Assembly (NCBI GenBank): GCA_958510875.1
Contig: OY294068.1
Coordinates: 200,247,997 to 200,311,996, forward strand
Direction of reading: 5' to 3'
Length of the DNA stretch: 64,000 nt
Source of the DNA: Endomychus coccineus
Lineage: Eukaryota; Arthropoda; Insecta; Coleoptera; Endomychidae
Positions 21,717-32,469 of the stretch are shown piece by piece (positions within the stretch are counted from its first letter, which is position 1; every line of letters begins with the position of its first letter). Under the pieces are notes generated by a model, which did not search any database, was not told the origin of the DNA, and saw only the letters and a program-made list of their open reading frames with translations. A program made the translations under genes and the position numbers.

Positions 21717-22832
21717 CTAAAAACAAAAGTGAACAAACAATGAACAAAAACCTGTCGAATATCGACAATATAATAAATGTTGAAAATGACCGCCTTCAGC
21801 GTCAATACAAGCATCTAGCCTTTTCCTCATAGAATTGCGTATACGATGAAATATTCCTGGAGAATTTCTTATAGTTTCACACCCTGCCACAATGCGGTTT
21901 CGCAGATCATCGATATTTTCAACTGGGTTTGTGTATATCAAAGATTTCAGATATCCCCATATGCATAAATCCAAAGGATTAAGGTCAGGGGAGCGGGCTG
22001 GCCAGTTTACAGGTCCTCCTCGACCTATCCATTGATTGGCATACACCTCATCCAAGTGAGTTCTTGCAAGTATACTAAAATGAGCTGGTGCACCATCGTG
22101 CATAAACCATGAATGTTGCCTAATTTGAATGGGAACCTCTTCAAGAAGAACAGGTAATTCTTCAAGGAGATGACAATATGCTTCACCATTTAATCGTAGC
22201 GGAAGAAAATGGGGACCAATTAAATGATTATCAATAATTCCGAGCCACACGTTTAATGAAAATTTATACTGATGATTTCCTTCAAAAAAGCCATGAGGAT
22301 TTTCGTCAGCCCAAAGGTGATTGTTGTGAAAATTTCTAATACAGTCTCTTGAGAAATTCGCCTCGTCAGTAAATAGAATATTATCTAAGAACTGTGGTGC
22401 TTGGCCAATCATATTAATAAGCCACTGACAAAAAATCACACGGGGTAAAAAATCTCGAATCATTAACGCCTGCACCCGTTGAAGATGATAGGGATACAAC
22501 ATTTGTTCTTTTAAAATTCTAAAAACAACGGAATGGCATACATGTAGGACACGAGCTATTTTCCTGGTACTAGTTTCTGGGAATTCTTCAATTGAATTAA
22601 GTACGGCTTCTTCAGTTCTAACTTCTCTAGTACGACCAGAATCATAACTTCTTTTTTCAAAATTACCACGTTCCCGCAAGCGTCGGTGAATAGTTGTGAA
22701 CGTAGTATGATAGGGTAGTCTACGCTGTGGGTACTGTTCAGCATAAAGTCTTTGCGCTTCCAATGAATTACCGTTAGCACGACCGTATGTAAAATGCATA
22801 TCTGCCATTTTCAAATTCGAATATGCATTCAT
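21717..22832 (-). CDS. DD41D transposase (IS630-Tc1-mariner superfamily), uninterrupted
   Basis: 371 residues from the ATG at 22832. The open frame could extend four codons to a TTG, but ATG is preferred; a second ATG is at 22808. Residues 15-120 form paired helix-turn-helix DNA-binding parts (YGRANGNSLEAQRLYAEQYP; STRKIARVLHVCHSVVFRIL). The catalytic part has D156 (ILFTDEANF), D246 (FMHDGAPAHF) and D288 (SPDLNPLD); 41 residues separate the last two acids, hence DD41D. The WIGRGGPVNWPARSPDLNPL and WADENPHGF boxes are typical of an insect DDE_3 group. It cuts and pastes DNA at TA sites. No stop or shift is seen, so it may be active. Gene ends 78 bp inside the left inverted repeat. Confidence 0.93.
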   Translation of the reverse strand: MNAYSNLKMADMHFTYGRANGNSLEAQRLYAEQYPQRRLPYHTTFTTIHRRLRERGNFEKRSYDSGRTREVRTEEAVLNSIEEFPETSTRKIARVLHVCHSVVFRILKEQMLYPYHLQRVQALMIRDFLPRVIFCQWLINMIGQAPQFLDNILFTDEANFSRDCIRNFHNNHLWADENPHGFFEGNHQYKFSLNVWLGIIDNHLIGPHFLPLRLNGEAYCHLLEELPVLLEEVPIQIRQHSWFMHDGAPAHFSILARTHLDEVYANQWIGRGGPVNWPARSPDLNPLDLCIWGYLKSLIYTNPVENIDDLRNRIVAGCETIRNSPGIFHRIRNSMRKRLDACIDAEGGHFQHLLYCRYSTGFCSLFVHFCF

Positions 22833-23021
22833 ATTTTCAATCAACTAATATTTCCTACAATACACAATCATAAAACTTGTGAAACAATAAGATGGGTGAC
22901 AGAAAATGACACTACACAATCCTAGTGTCAGTATTAATGTTTTTATGCAAAGCACAGGCCACTAGACTTGACGCAAAATAAACTCGCGTTAGCTCATCTT
23001 TTTGAAAATGCATTGCATTAG

Positions 23022-23438
23022 ATTTTTTTTCTCGTAAATGCTCAAGTTTTAGAAAAAACTTGTAGAGTTAAAAAAGTTAGTCAATGAATTGGGCTTTTCA
23101 GTCATACTTTTTTAAAGAAAAAATTTTCATCTAAAAAAAAGTTGTAAGAAAAAATATCTTAGGGGTTGAAATAATCAACCCCTTCTAAGCATACTTCAGG
23201 GTTGAAAAAATTTCAAAAAGTGTACTCTTATTGACAGATAATGTTTACCAAGTTTCGTGTCTTTAGCTTGATATACAGGGAAAATGAAAAAGAAAAACCA
23301 TTTTTTTTTTAATTTTCGAAGGGGTGTAACTTTTCCGGGGAGGGTTTTTTCAAAAAAATTTATACCAAACACTCACATTAATTTTCATCACAGAATCACC
23401 CCTTTAATTTTTTCGGTGTTATTTAGATACACCCTGTA
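23022..23438 (-). repeat. right terminal inverted repeat of the 2.2-kb transposon
   Basis: Reverse complement of 21224-21639, with a few single-base differences, for example one more A in the run near 23357. Ends GATACACCCTGTA before the TA duplication. Confidence 0.92.
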
Positions 23439-23444
23439 TATCAT

Positions 23445-24300
23445 CAGTCTTCTTATTTTAAGATTCAGATGACGTCACATTTACGTCATCGAAGTATGAC
23501 GTTAGATAGTTACATTCAACTAATTACTCTGTGGTATCATGAAAGTAAGGTTGATTGTGTCCTGACAGAACCTAAATATAATAATATAATTACCTTTCAT
23601 GAAGGAAAATATGGCTATGGGTAGAATTATGATATTCCAAGTGTGCAGGGTAATTCGAATTTGATAAAGGATCAATAGTATAGCTCAATGGTTGAATGAA
23701 ACTGCGCCCTGATCAATGCAAATGGCAGTACAGTTAATAAATTATTGTTTAAGTTTAATCATCTATATAGCATAGCATAGAGCTTTGCCACTATCGCTTC
23801 CAGACGACAATATAGATGAAGAATAAAACACCATGAAGACAATTGTTGCAAACAATGATTTTGAAGAGAAATCCATAGGTGAAAGAAAAAATCAACTCCA
23901 GGAAAGAAAAATCCTTATTTTTTTGCTTTATCCAATAAAACATGAGGTCTTGTTATATTATATATGAAAATTTTGTGAGATTTTTTATTTCGGTCAATAT
24001 TTTCTGCAATTATCGCTAAAAATCATCCATAAGAGCGTTTGCAAAGTTAATCATCTTAAAAGTCAGGTAGGTCAAAACAGTACGAAGGTTTTTTTATAAT
24101 CAAATACGTCAATAAAAAAAAATAAGAGTCAACTTTAAAATTTTCTATCTCCTAAGCAATTAACTTTATCGAAAAAAAAAATCCCTCAGTTTATTGCCAT
24201 AGTTCTTTGTATAGTAACTTTATGTTATTAAGCTCTGAAGACAAAACAAATTGTTTTTCCCAAAAACTTTCAGATCACAGTGAAAAAATATTTTTTGCGT
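23445..24300. other. no recognisable feature
   Basis: AT-rich non-coding sequence. A small imperfect palindrome lies near 23770-23815 (tctatat...atatagatga). Confidence 0.4.
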
Positions 24301-24303
24301 ATA

Positions 24304-24584
24304 TACAGTGTCTCATTAAGTTGGAACTATATGAGAAACTTTTTTACTATCAATTTTAGTAAAAAAAATTATTCTTCATAAAAAGTCAAATATAAAGAAA
24401 CTTTAGGCTTGAGTAAAATTTATAATTTTTGAAAAATCGCGTATACAACTGAAAAAATGTAATATCTGATGATTGTATTTTAGATTTTAGAACATGTAGA
24501 ACTTTTTATGAGGAATAACTATTTTCTTACAATTGATAATAAAAAAGTTTTCTATGTAGGTCCAATTTAGTGAGACATACTGTA
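24304..24584. mobile_element. 281-bp MITE with TA duplication
   Basis: TACAGTGTCTCATTAAGTTG at the left and its inverse near the right end (caatttagtgagacatactg, then ta) bound a mostly palindromic unit. The arms share gaaaacttttttactatcaatt-type sequence for about 85 bp. TA lies on both sides (24302-24303, 24585-24586). There is no coding capacity. It is likely mobilised by a Tc1/mariner-type transposase, because the tip resembles the TACAG tip of the 21.2-kb element. Confidence 0.8.
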
Positions 24585-24589
24585 TAACA

Positions 24590-26630
24590 GATAGGCTAAC
24601 AAAAAACCTATTTCTTTTATTTGAATTTATCGGAACGGAAAACAGGCATTTTTGTATGAGAGAATGAAATATTGCCTTCGTGTTCCTTGTATCATTTTTG
24701 ATTTTCTAGATATCAAAATTTGCCACAATACAATAATTCTAAGCCACTGTAATAAGCTAATTTGGTTCCAGGTACATGTTGAAAGGTTTTTTAACCAGGG
24801 TTATGATATTTTAAAGATCTATAGCGACAAGGGTGTTTGTGGATTTGATTTTGCTATCACCGTTGTGACTGTTGAAGTAACGATTAGCCTATACACAGTT
24901 TTATTTCATGGATTATTTTTGTTACATCATAACTTTATCAAAAAATAATTTGCGTAAAATGTAATGCTTGAGAATCAACCCCCTAGGCGAGTATTGAAGC
25001 TATAATAACGTTTAGGGAGGTAGTTTACGGTAGAACTGAACGATCTACACGTTCCAATTGTCTATATTTTTTCGAAATTCCTGAGTTGGGCTGAAATTTA
25101 TTCCTTTTTGATACTTTTTATTTGGCCCATTTTGAATGAATTTTTTAATATTTAAAACTGCGATAGAAGTGAGAGCACCAAGTGACTGTACCATAAGTAT
25201 TCGTTATAATGAATTTGTGATAAAAAAGAAAGTAACGACTGATGAACTATCACGAAGTAACGGCAATATTCAGAAATGTAGTTCATTTAAAGCCACGAGT
25301 AGGAATATAAGAATTAGTATAAAATCCTAGCGACATGAAGTAATTAAGATACGGATGATGATGTACTGCTTTCGTCTCTATTGGAAAGGGTATTTATTGT
25401 CGCAATTTCAAAGTTGCATCGAGCGATGCAAACGATTTATCCGTGCAGCTTATATTAATAAGAAAACAATACGAAATGATTTGTCAAGCAGGCATATTGT
25501 TACAACAATCAAACTGTAAAACAAAACACAATCAAGCTCTCCATATGGTAACTTGATCTACCATAATAGCGAACGAGCCAGCGCCGGGCTGTCTGTAGTT
25601 CACTACACCGAGAACACACCATGCGTGCTGTCCGTTTTGAGGCAAAACTTGTGTTAATTTCGACACGTAAATATCCAAGAATTCGAGACATCCCACTGAG
25701 GATGTACACGAACTGTACAAAAACCTACGGGTCACTTTACAATAGCGTACAAAGTTAATGGGCCCATTTGGAAGGTAAACAGGGATTAAACCGGTATTAA
25801 GATATTAAATATATTAGCATTTCTCGGAGTTTACTCTTAGAGAGGTATTTGTATCTCACCAGCACATATCCGAAGAGAGAACTACTTAATTCTCTCCGTC
25901 GTTATTTTCTTTCGACTCTTGGAATTAATTATACAAGGAACTGAATCTCGAATTGCAACATAATATTAACTAGAAACGAAACGAATCGAGCCAGGCCATG
26001 TTAATGATAGTACAGTTATTGCGTTTACCTGTTTTTTTTTCGTGGTTTATTTTTGCTCGTACATCCTATTCTCAAGTTTATGGCTTAACGTTTCACCTTG
26101 GACCTTAGATCGATGTAGGTACGTAATTACGAAGAAACTCACCCAGAATGGCGCGTCGCGTGCTTAGTAGCGAATTAATCCAAATGTCCTTAAACTGCAC
26201 AAACATAAACACATTTCGATAACTTTGCTCTGGCGCGCGTAACAGTAACGACAAATAGAGGTGTACTACGTTGCACCTAGAGATCGTCTTATGAAGAACT
26301 GGAAGATTTAACCACCCTCTACCTGCATATCAAGGTGTGGGATAGTCGGAACCAATGAGAAGTCACCATAGAAGAGGACACGTGCGGTAACCAATGCCTA
26401 ACAATGCCTTAAGAAGTGTGCATTGTCGTTCCATTGTGTTCTTGAGTGGCTTTTTACCACAATCAAGTGAACTACTTCTTCATCGGTCACTTTGTCACGG
26501 CTTAATTTATTTTAAATTCGTTAAAAGAGGCTTAAGATACTTGTATGTCACTGTCAGGGTGATCCTTGTTGTTATAATAACACAGTTAACTTAATATCAA
26601 CAATTGCTTCGCAATAATATGCGAGGGCAA
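24590..26630. other. no recognisable gene; mostly unique-looking sequence
   Basis: No coding region is supported. The short open frames here are compositionally ordinary and carry no motif. The part 25740-26330 is the least repeat-like and could hold dpp regulatory DNA, but nothing specific points to it. Confidence 0.4.
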
Positions 26631-26634
26631 TGCC

Positions 26635-26879
26635 AAAAATTCTCTACCTGACAATGAAACGAACGACATCCACTTTATAAGTAAGTTTTATAATCTCCTC
26701 TGACATCAATGCACTCATCGCATCGTTTCAGCAATAATTCTATAGCCCTGAAAAAATATTCTATCGCTTTGTCGTCGAAATATGCCCAAACTGCGATATT
26801 CACTCTTCGTCATCAATTAAATGGGGCCACCGAAGGCCCTTTTTAAATTCCTTAACACGTAATATTCACCGGGGACCAT
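26635..26879 (-). pseudogene. mariner transposase C-terminal part (3' side of the hAT insertion)
   Basis: The minus strand reads LRNLKRAFGGP, then DDEE, then VWAYFDDKAIEYFFRAIELL and CIDVRGDYKTYL. This is the mariner C-terminus (FxxGIxxLxxRxxKCIxxxGDY). It continues across the hAT insertion into 29777-29935. Frame shifts are present. Confidence 0.75.
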
Positions 26880-27211
26880 ATCTAGATTAGTGGCGGCTGG
26901 TACTAAAGGGAACAAGGGCACGTGCCCACTACCACCAACGTGCTAAACACAGAAACAAATTCGCATGTAATTCAGTGCATTATTTTATTCAGCACGTCAG
27001 GTGCATGCCATCAAATCTATGTTCCTGGGAACGTGTGTACCTATTTCAAGTATGATCCGGCTGACTACGGTTATCTTCGTCATACGCCCTTATACCGTCG
27101 CTTTGGGGCACAAAGAATCGTATCTCCAGTAAACGTTTCGCCTTCATAGAGTACAGTGTGTGAATTCATTTCGAATACGTGGAGTCTGCAGTGAATTTTG
27201 TGTGTTTTGTT

Positions 27212-28320
27212 AGAATTGGCGTTACGAGATCATGATAAGACATTGACTTCGGGAAAAATATGTATGTAGGCTTAATCAACTTTGCAGCGGAATTAGCCGC
27301 TGTGCTTGCAATATGTATGAAAGGTTCGGGTTCAGAAGTGTTTAAAGGCGTCTCAAAAACTATTCAGAACGGATTGCTAGATGCAATGTTGCAAATTTAC
27401 AAGCCGGTAATATTAAAAGAAATTAAATCTGCAAATGCTTTGGAGGCCGATGAAACTACAGACACCTCTAATCATCAGCAAATAGTTGTTATTATTCGAT
27501 ATGTGGACAAATTTTTGAACGCTTTTTTAAACCGGGTGGACATAATGCTGATGTACTAGCAAAGATATTGCTGAATGAATTGCAAACTATTTTACATTAT
27601 CCTTCTGGGTCTGATAACAATAAGCTAATCGCTCAAAGTTACGATGGGGCGTCCGTGAGGAGTGGTAATATAAATGGAATCCAAACCATTATCAAAAGAA
27701 CATTTCCACATGCACATTATATTCACTGTTACGAGTATCAAATTAATTTAATTATTGAACGAGCGTCACAGTGCAATAAAAAGTAAACATTTTCAAATTT
27801 GCAGTCATTTTCAAGTTTTTTTCTAGATCGCCAAAACGAACGGTAATTCTTGATGAAATAGTAAAACGTAGATTACCACGCGCTGTTCCTATACGCTGGA
27901 TTTTCAAAAATCGAACTGTGAACACATTATTCGAACACCAGGATTCTTTCAAAGAATGCTTAGACAAAATTATTGATGAAGATGGGAGGGATTCAGTTAC
28001 TATTAGTGGAGCAAAGTGGTTAATTGAAACATTTGGATTGCCCAACATATCTCTACTGATTGAAAATATGTCATTTCATCATGCCCTATGTTGAAATATT
28101 ATTTAATCAAACTCGAATGCGCGGGTTGACAGTGCTCAACTGCAAAAGGCAATTGAACAATTCCAACAGCAAATTATTCGAATTAGATATTTTACTGACA
28201 ATGACAATCAAGAATGCAATAATGAAGAACCTGCTAGGAAAAGACAAAAACCCACAGCCGGAGATAGCAGAGCTGTTATTGCAAAGGAAGTTGTGATACT
28301 ATTTTAAGCCAAATTAGCGA
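27212..28320 (+). pseudogene. hAT transposase, N-terminal and catalytic part
   Basis: LALRDHDKTLTSGK (27215-27256) shifts frame into NFAAELAAV and EVFKGVSKTIQNGLLDAML. Then come ADETTDTSNHQQIVVIIRYV (the first catalytic Asp region) and, after another shift near 27530, GGHNADVLAKILLNELQTIL, KLIAQSYDGASVRSG and PHAHYIHCYEYQINLIIERA. These are the standard blocks of the DUF4371/ZMYM1-like hAT family (DETTD, YDGAAxMSG, HCxxHxLNL). At least three shifts and further stops after 27790 show it is dead. The zinc-finger N-terminus is missing or unreadable. Confidence 0.85.
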
Positions 28321-28495
28321 CCGATTTGTTTTTAGGGATCACTTAAGTGCAGCAACATTATTTGATTCTCGAAATTTTAAAACTTATAGACATGCATTTC
28401 CACAAAAACCTTTTGTTGAAACTGTGAAATCTTATCCTACGTTGGACAGTGTAAAATTAACAAGTGAACTTTCAGCAATTCATGAGAGCGAATAC

Positions 28496-29392
28496 CAGGG
28501 CCGGATTTAGAGTGATGGGGGCCTGTGGGCACAAGTTTGGTGGGGGCCCCTATGGTAGACGGTAATATTAAATGCTACAAAATATTTTTACAATACAAAA
28601 TTATAATGGAATTGTAATGTCATTAAAATAAAACTTTTCTGGGGGATATGTATATATTATTTATTTGTACACATATCATTTATCGTTATAAAGGCACTTT
28701 TCGCAATTTTCTCGCCAATCAAGTCGTCAAATTTTAATTAATTAATTATTGCTATTCAAAAGTAGGAGATCATAGAGACGTTTTTGGCTCATTGCCGTTC
28801 GCAATCTGCTTTTTCACGTAATTTCAACTTCGAAAAAGATCGTTCAGCCTTACAGTTAGTGATTATCAGAACAAGATACATTTTTTTTAATCATCTCATC
28901 AGGAAAAGCATCCTGCACCTGTTTTTTGATTATCAACGCGTACATGAAATGCTCACGGCTGGAATACCTTTTTTTTCTGCTGCAAACTGTTTGTAAAATT
29001 CTGCAAATTGACTATAAACAAGAAACTTATCTCTAATAAGGCGCCACATACTAAACACGCGGGAAAATTCATATAACTAATTACAATGAACTTGTTATTG
29101 TGTTGTGTTTCAAAGCAATGTGAAATCAGAAATAACTTATTTCAATTTCTATCTGCCATTACATAAATATTCAATATACAAATTTTCTGCTTTTGTAATG
29201 TAAAATAAATTATTAAAATATGTGAATCCAAATTATGCCAAAATTATGAATTTATTACTGTATTAACAAAATCATCTTATCATTTTGGTTGAAAGCCAAA
29301 ATTTTTTCCAATATATTATACTTGGTGGGGCCCCTTCTTGGTGGGGGGCTGTGGGCGGTCGCCTACTCTGCCCACCCCTAAATCCGGCCCTG
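28496..29392 (-). mobile_element. non-autonomous hAT nested in the first hAT
   Basis: 897 bp with tips CAGGGCCGGATTTAG and CTAAATCCGGCCCTG. The flanks gcgaatac (28488-28495) and gctatgac (29393-29400) agree at five of eight positions, as expected for an aged 8-bp duplication. GC-rich ends bear gtgggggcccc-like sequence. On the minus strand near 28690-28895 the sequence still reads a hAT dimerisation remnant (TNCKAERSFSKLKLREKADC, LKFDDLIGEKIAKSAF). It thus derives from an autonomous hAT by loss of most of the gene. Confidence 0.85.
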
Positions 29393-29690
29393 GCTATGAC
29401 ATGTGTGATCTAGGTGGTATTTTGCCACTTTTAGTGTTCATAACAGACAACAACCTAAAAAAAGTTTTGACGAAAACATACAAACTGTTGGATATTATTT
29501 GTACAACGCCCATGACGACAGCAGAATGATAACGATGTTTTTCCACCCTCAAACGCATTAGAGCTTTTCTGAGAAGCACAATGCCAGAAGATCGACTGAA
29601 CTCATTGGTGGTTCTATCAATAGAAAATAAATTCGTCGAGTCTATCCCGAATTGTGACGTTATTTACTTATTTCCAACATGAACAATAGG
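29393..29690 (+). pseudogene. hAT transposase C-terminal dimerisation domain
   Basis: Reads LKKVLTKTYKLLDIICTTPM, TTAE, stop, QRCFSTLKRIRAFLRSTMPE, DRLNSLVVLSIENKFV. This is the hAT dimerisation (C-terminal) domain, normally TTAESERCFSTLKRIK. One TGA replaces the Ser codon; otherwise the frame holds to a stop near 29683. It is the end of the 26888-29768 element's gene. Confidence 0.88.
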
Positions 29691-29776
29691 AGAATGAATT
29701 TTATGTATAAAAAATAGGTAATTTTTGTTTTGTGCACACCCTCTTTCATAACTCACGAGCCGCTACTGATCTAGAT

Positions 29777-29935
29777 TGTACGGAGGATGGTCACACACTT
29801 TTCTCATGAATATTTTGTCACGATTTGTGCAGGAGTGCCGCATAATATGCCCAGTCAATTGTGGCATTGCTTTCTTCAAAGTTTGTAAAAGGAATTCCCT
29901 CACACTCTATTCTTTCTTGATGGTACTTCTCCTTT
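29777..29935 (-). pseudogene. mariner transposase fragment (5' side of the hAT insertion)
   Basis: On the minus strand, TIDWAYYAALLHKS, stop, QNIHEK, then HPPYNLD reaches the insertion point. With one duplication removed, the protein runs HPPYNLDMVPGEYYVLRNL across the junction. This is the mariner HPPYSPDLAPSDYxLF catalytic box with the final Asp changed to Glu. The second catalytic Asp block is deleted. Confidence 0.75.
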
Positions 29936-29939
29936 CCCC

Positions 29940-30580
29940 TTTTGGGAAAAGGATCATGGTGGAGGACTGTGGTTTCATCGCGACTAGTGGGACATTGGAC
30001 GTTGAAGGCACTACGGATGTTACAGGGTTAATAACATCCGGAGGTCGGCTGTGTATGTCGACTGAGGGCTAATAATACTCTTGATGCCTTAATTGCTATA
30101 ACGTCAGTGGCAGCGTTTCGTGTATTCATTAAACGAGTCGATTAAATCCAAACTCTGAGATACGACAGAATGGCTAGTTTATGAAATAGTTGACGATGGC
30201 AACTCTCAGATACTCGCCAAATCGTACAAAATATGAACAATGTGCTTTTGCATCGCGATTACAGATACGATTATCCTTCCCGTCTTATTTGCAAACGTTC
30301 ATTCCATCTTCATTAACAACTGCAATAGCATTTTAACATACCGAACCACCGAATGGGGACGTGCAATTGCAGACTATACAATTTTTATAGCAAATAGCAT
30401 TACCTACAATGTGGATTATGTATAAATACGTGAGTTAAATGACTTATATCATAATTGGAAGATTTTTTCACTTCTATTAAATATTTTTGCTTCAATATTT
30501 ACGCTAAAATGAGAAAATATTGCGGGAAATATCATCTAACAAACAATATACCCGATCATCCTTGTTTACAGTGAGGATTG
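29940..30580. other. no recognisable feature
   Basis: May include further decayed mariner sequence up to about 30060. Otherwise no gene or repeat was identified. Confidence 0.4.
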
Positions 30581-30581
30581 G

Positions 30582-31715
30582 TAGTGGAGTAAATCTGGCA
30601 AATGGTTGGCGAAAATTTTACGATGCATAGCGACCTGGTGGTTTTTTTCGATAAATGTCCATTAAATACAAAACTTTAATCAAAACAGAAACAGGTACTC
30701 TCGGGTCTCAGCTACGCGCGACGTACGAAAGGGAATTTTCTAGCTACTAAAATATACCCGAAGCGGGTGAAAGCTAGCGGCTCACAACCGAAAATACTTT
30801 ATCACAACTGGCACGAGACACGAAACGGTCCCAACATAACAAGACCGAGGTAAAATGCATAGACTCTAACTGACGAGTAGCGAGTTTCTCGAGGGAAATG
30901 TCAAAATGATTACGTTCGTAGCTAATTACATAGGACGTCTAGCGTTCATGCAATTGTGTTTTTATACAATTTGAACCTTCTAATTTCGAAATCCCGGAGC
31001 CTAAAGCGCTATAAACTTCTGAGAAACTTCAAATTAATTAATTTGACACAAGTTTTGGGGATATTAATACCGAAAATAAAATGGCCAATATAGGCCGGAA
31101 AAGAAATAAATGAAAAATGAGTTCCATGACATAAAACTGAATGCAAATACCTACATTTTCCCGCAAAGCAGATCCAGATTGGATGTAAATGACATGAGAT
31201 ATCTTAATTTGAAAAATAACTAAAAAATTGACTTAAAGTTGAATTTCTGGAAAACTATACAGTATTTTCACTAGAAATTCAGAGGGTAGTTTTGAGACCA
31301 TAACACCTATCTCCAGTTCAAATTTCAGCCAAATCGATTGAAAAACGACCGAGTTAGCTGTTACGCAAGATTCCTTGCATATATGAGTATATATATATAT
31401 CTATTACGGGGTGGGGGGAGGTCGGATTAACTTGAAATTTGGACTGGAAGTTCCTTGGACATTGACAATAAAAGGGTACTACTTTGGTTTCTTAATTTTT
31501 AATACAACCAGAGATATTAATTTTTTGTTGCTAAACTACCCTTAAGAATGTCAAAAAAAAACTTTTTGGCCAAAAAAAAAGGTTGCACCCACTTTGGGAA
31601 ATAAAAATTTCAGGAGGTTGTTGTTGGTACCCTAAAAAAACTTTTCCACCGGGTCGCTATGCATCGTAAAATTTTCGCCAACCTTGTTTATTTTCTCGCC
31701 AGATTTACTCCACTA
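30582..31715. mobile_element. DNA element with about 60-bp inverted repeats, unclassified
   Basis: Tips TAGTGGAGTAAATCTGG and its inverse bound arms (30582-30641 and 31647-31715). They continue with ggttggcgaaaattttacga and tgcatagcgacc, with a small deletion in the left arm. There is no coding sequence inside. A Helentron-type fragment sits in it at 30690-31060. No clear target duplication. Confidence 0.6.
30690..31060 (-). mobile_element. Helentron-derived internal fragment
   Basis: Shares ggtactctcgggtctcagct, gctaattacataggacgtct, ccttctaatttcg and caaattaattaatttgacac with the Helentron copies at 41.2-41.6, 47.8-48.1 and 54.1-54.4 kb. Both terminal sequences are absent. Confidence 0.7.
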
Positions 31716-31984
31716 TTGAGGTCAACTCCGAATAAATTATGTAAAATACGATACCTACTCGACAATTAGATTACCATTGAGGGGACCAGGATAGATCATG
31801 TTTCAAATAAACCAAGGTCACGTTGGTTCCATACAGTTTTGGGAAGCTGCCCTCCTATATGATAGTGGTAACGACGATTCTTTTTACCTATGTGCATGAC
31901 AATACATTTATATACGCTCGGTGGGAGTACCCATCCAACAATATTGTTCAAATCGTTTCTTAATTGACTATGTAGGTAAGGGAT

Positions 31985-32270
31985 CTGAGGGGCCAGGAAG
32001 CTCAGTGGTATAGAAGCATCTATCTTCTAATCACTGTGGCTGCCGGTCGCAGGTTCGAATCCAGCGATTGCGGAATTTTTTCGATGTCCCGAGAAAGTGG
32101 TGCGGCAAGATACAATGGGCTGTCAAGCCCAAGTGTCATCGTGACTGCCCTGGTTGCAGGATCGAGCCTACCACACGAGGTGGAGTGTTTAGTGGGTATA
32201 TCTGAGGTGATTAATTTCGGGACTCAGGGACTTCCACACTACTTTATGGGATGTTACAGGTTTCAACCTG
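31985..32270 (+). mobile_element. tRNA-derived SINE
   Basis: The head (31990-32070) has a pol III A box (agctcagtggtatagaagc) and a B box (ggttcgaatcc) at normal tRNA spacing. A body (gatgtcccgagaaagtgg, tgtcaagcccaagtgtcatc) and a tail ending cttccacactactttatggg follow. The same tail is at 18505-18615 in reverse. Inserted next to or within an RT fragment (32272-32464). The tRNA of origin was not assigned. Confidence 0.75.
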
Positions 32271-32271
32271 T

Positions 32272-32464
32272 ATAGTATCATATCATCGATGAAAGAGAAA
32301 CATTTCGATTTAATACAATTAGTGGAGTCGGATATGTATACTAAGAAGAGCACGGGATCGAGAATAGATCCCTGAAGAAGATAAACACTCTGTGGGTGAG
32401 GAATGCAGATATCCAGGATATTAAAAACTGGATCAACCTGTAGAATACGGAATTCAAGAGACAC
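32272..32464 (-). pseudogene. non-LTR RT catalytic-core fragment
   Basis: The minus strand reads LLQGSILDPVLFLVYISDST, then NCIKSKCFSFIDDMILYRL. These are RT motif B (PQGSxLGPxLFLxYIxDL) and motif C (FADD, here FIDD with both Asp kept). It stops at the SINE boundary. Confidence 0.75.
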
Positions 32465-32469
32465 AAGCT

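Larger units (their letters stand above)
21224..23438 (-). mobile_element. complete IS630-Tc1-mariner transposon with long inverted repeats
   Basis: A 2215-bp unit is bounded by TACAGGGTGTATCTAAATAA and its inverse, flanked by TA on both sides (21222-21223 and 23439-23440). The inverted repeats are about 415 bp (21224-21639 and 23022-23438) and differ at very few positions. One transposase gene lies inside on the minus strand. The TA duplication, near-identical arms and open transposase together suggest a young insertion. Confidence 0.93.
26888..29768 (+). mobile_element. hAT element (ZMYM1-like type) with perfect 8-bp target duplication
   Basis: Left tip TAGTGGCGGCT, right tip AGCCGCTACTG, flanked by identical ATCTAGAT (26880-26887 and 29769-29776). 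Inside on the plus strand is a decayed transposase with DUF4371-like catalytic sequence and a C-terminal dimerisation domain. The middle is interrupted by a second hAT at 28496-29392. The element itself lies inside a mariner transposase read on the minus strand. Confidence 0.9.

Noticed and set aside
25509..25735. Two overlapping minus-strand open frames of 66-67 codons
   Set aside because: Mutually overlapping frames without motifs or splice context; probably chance.
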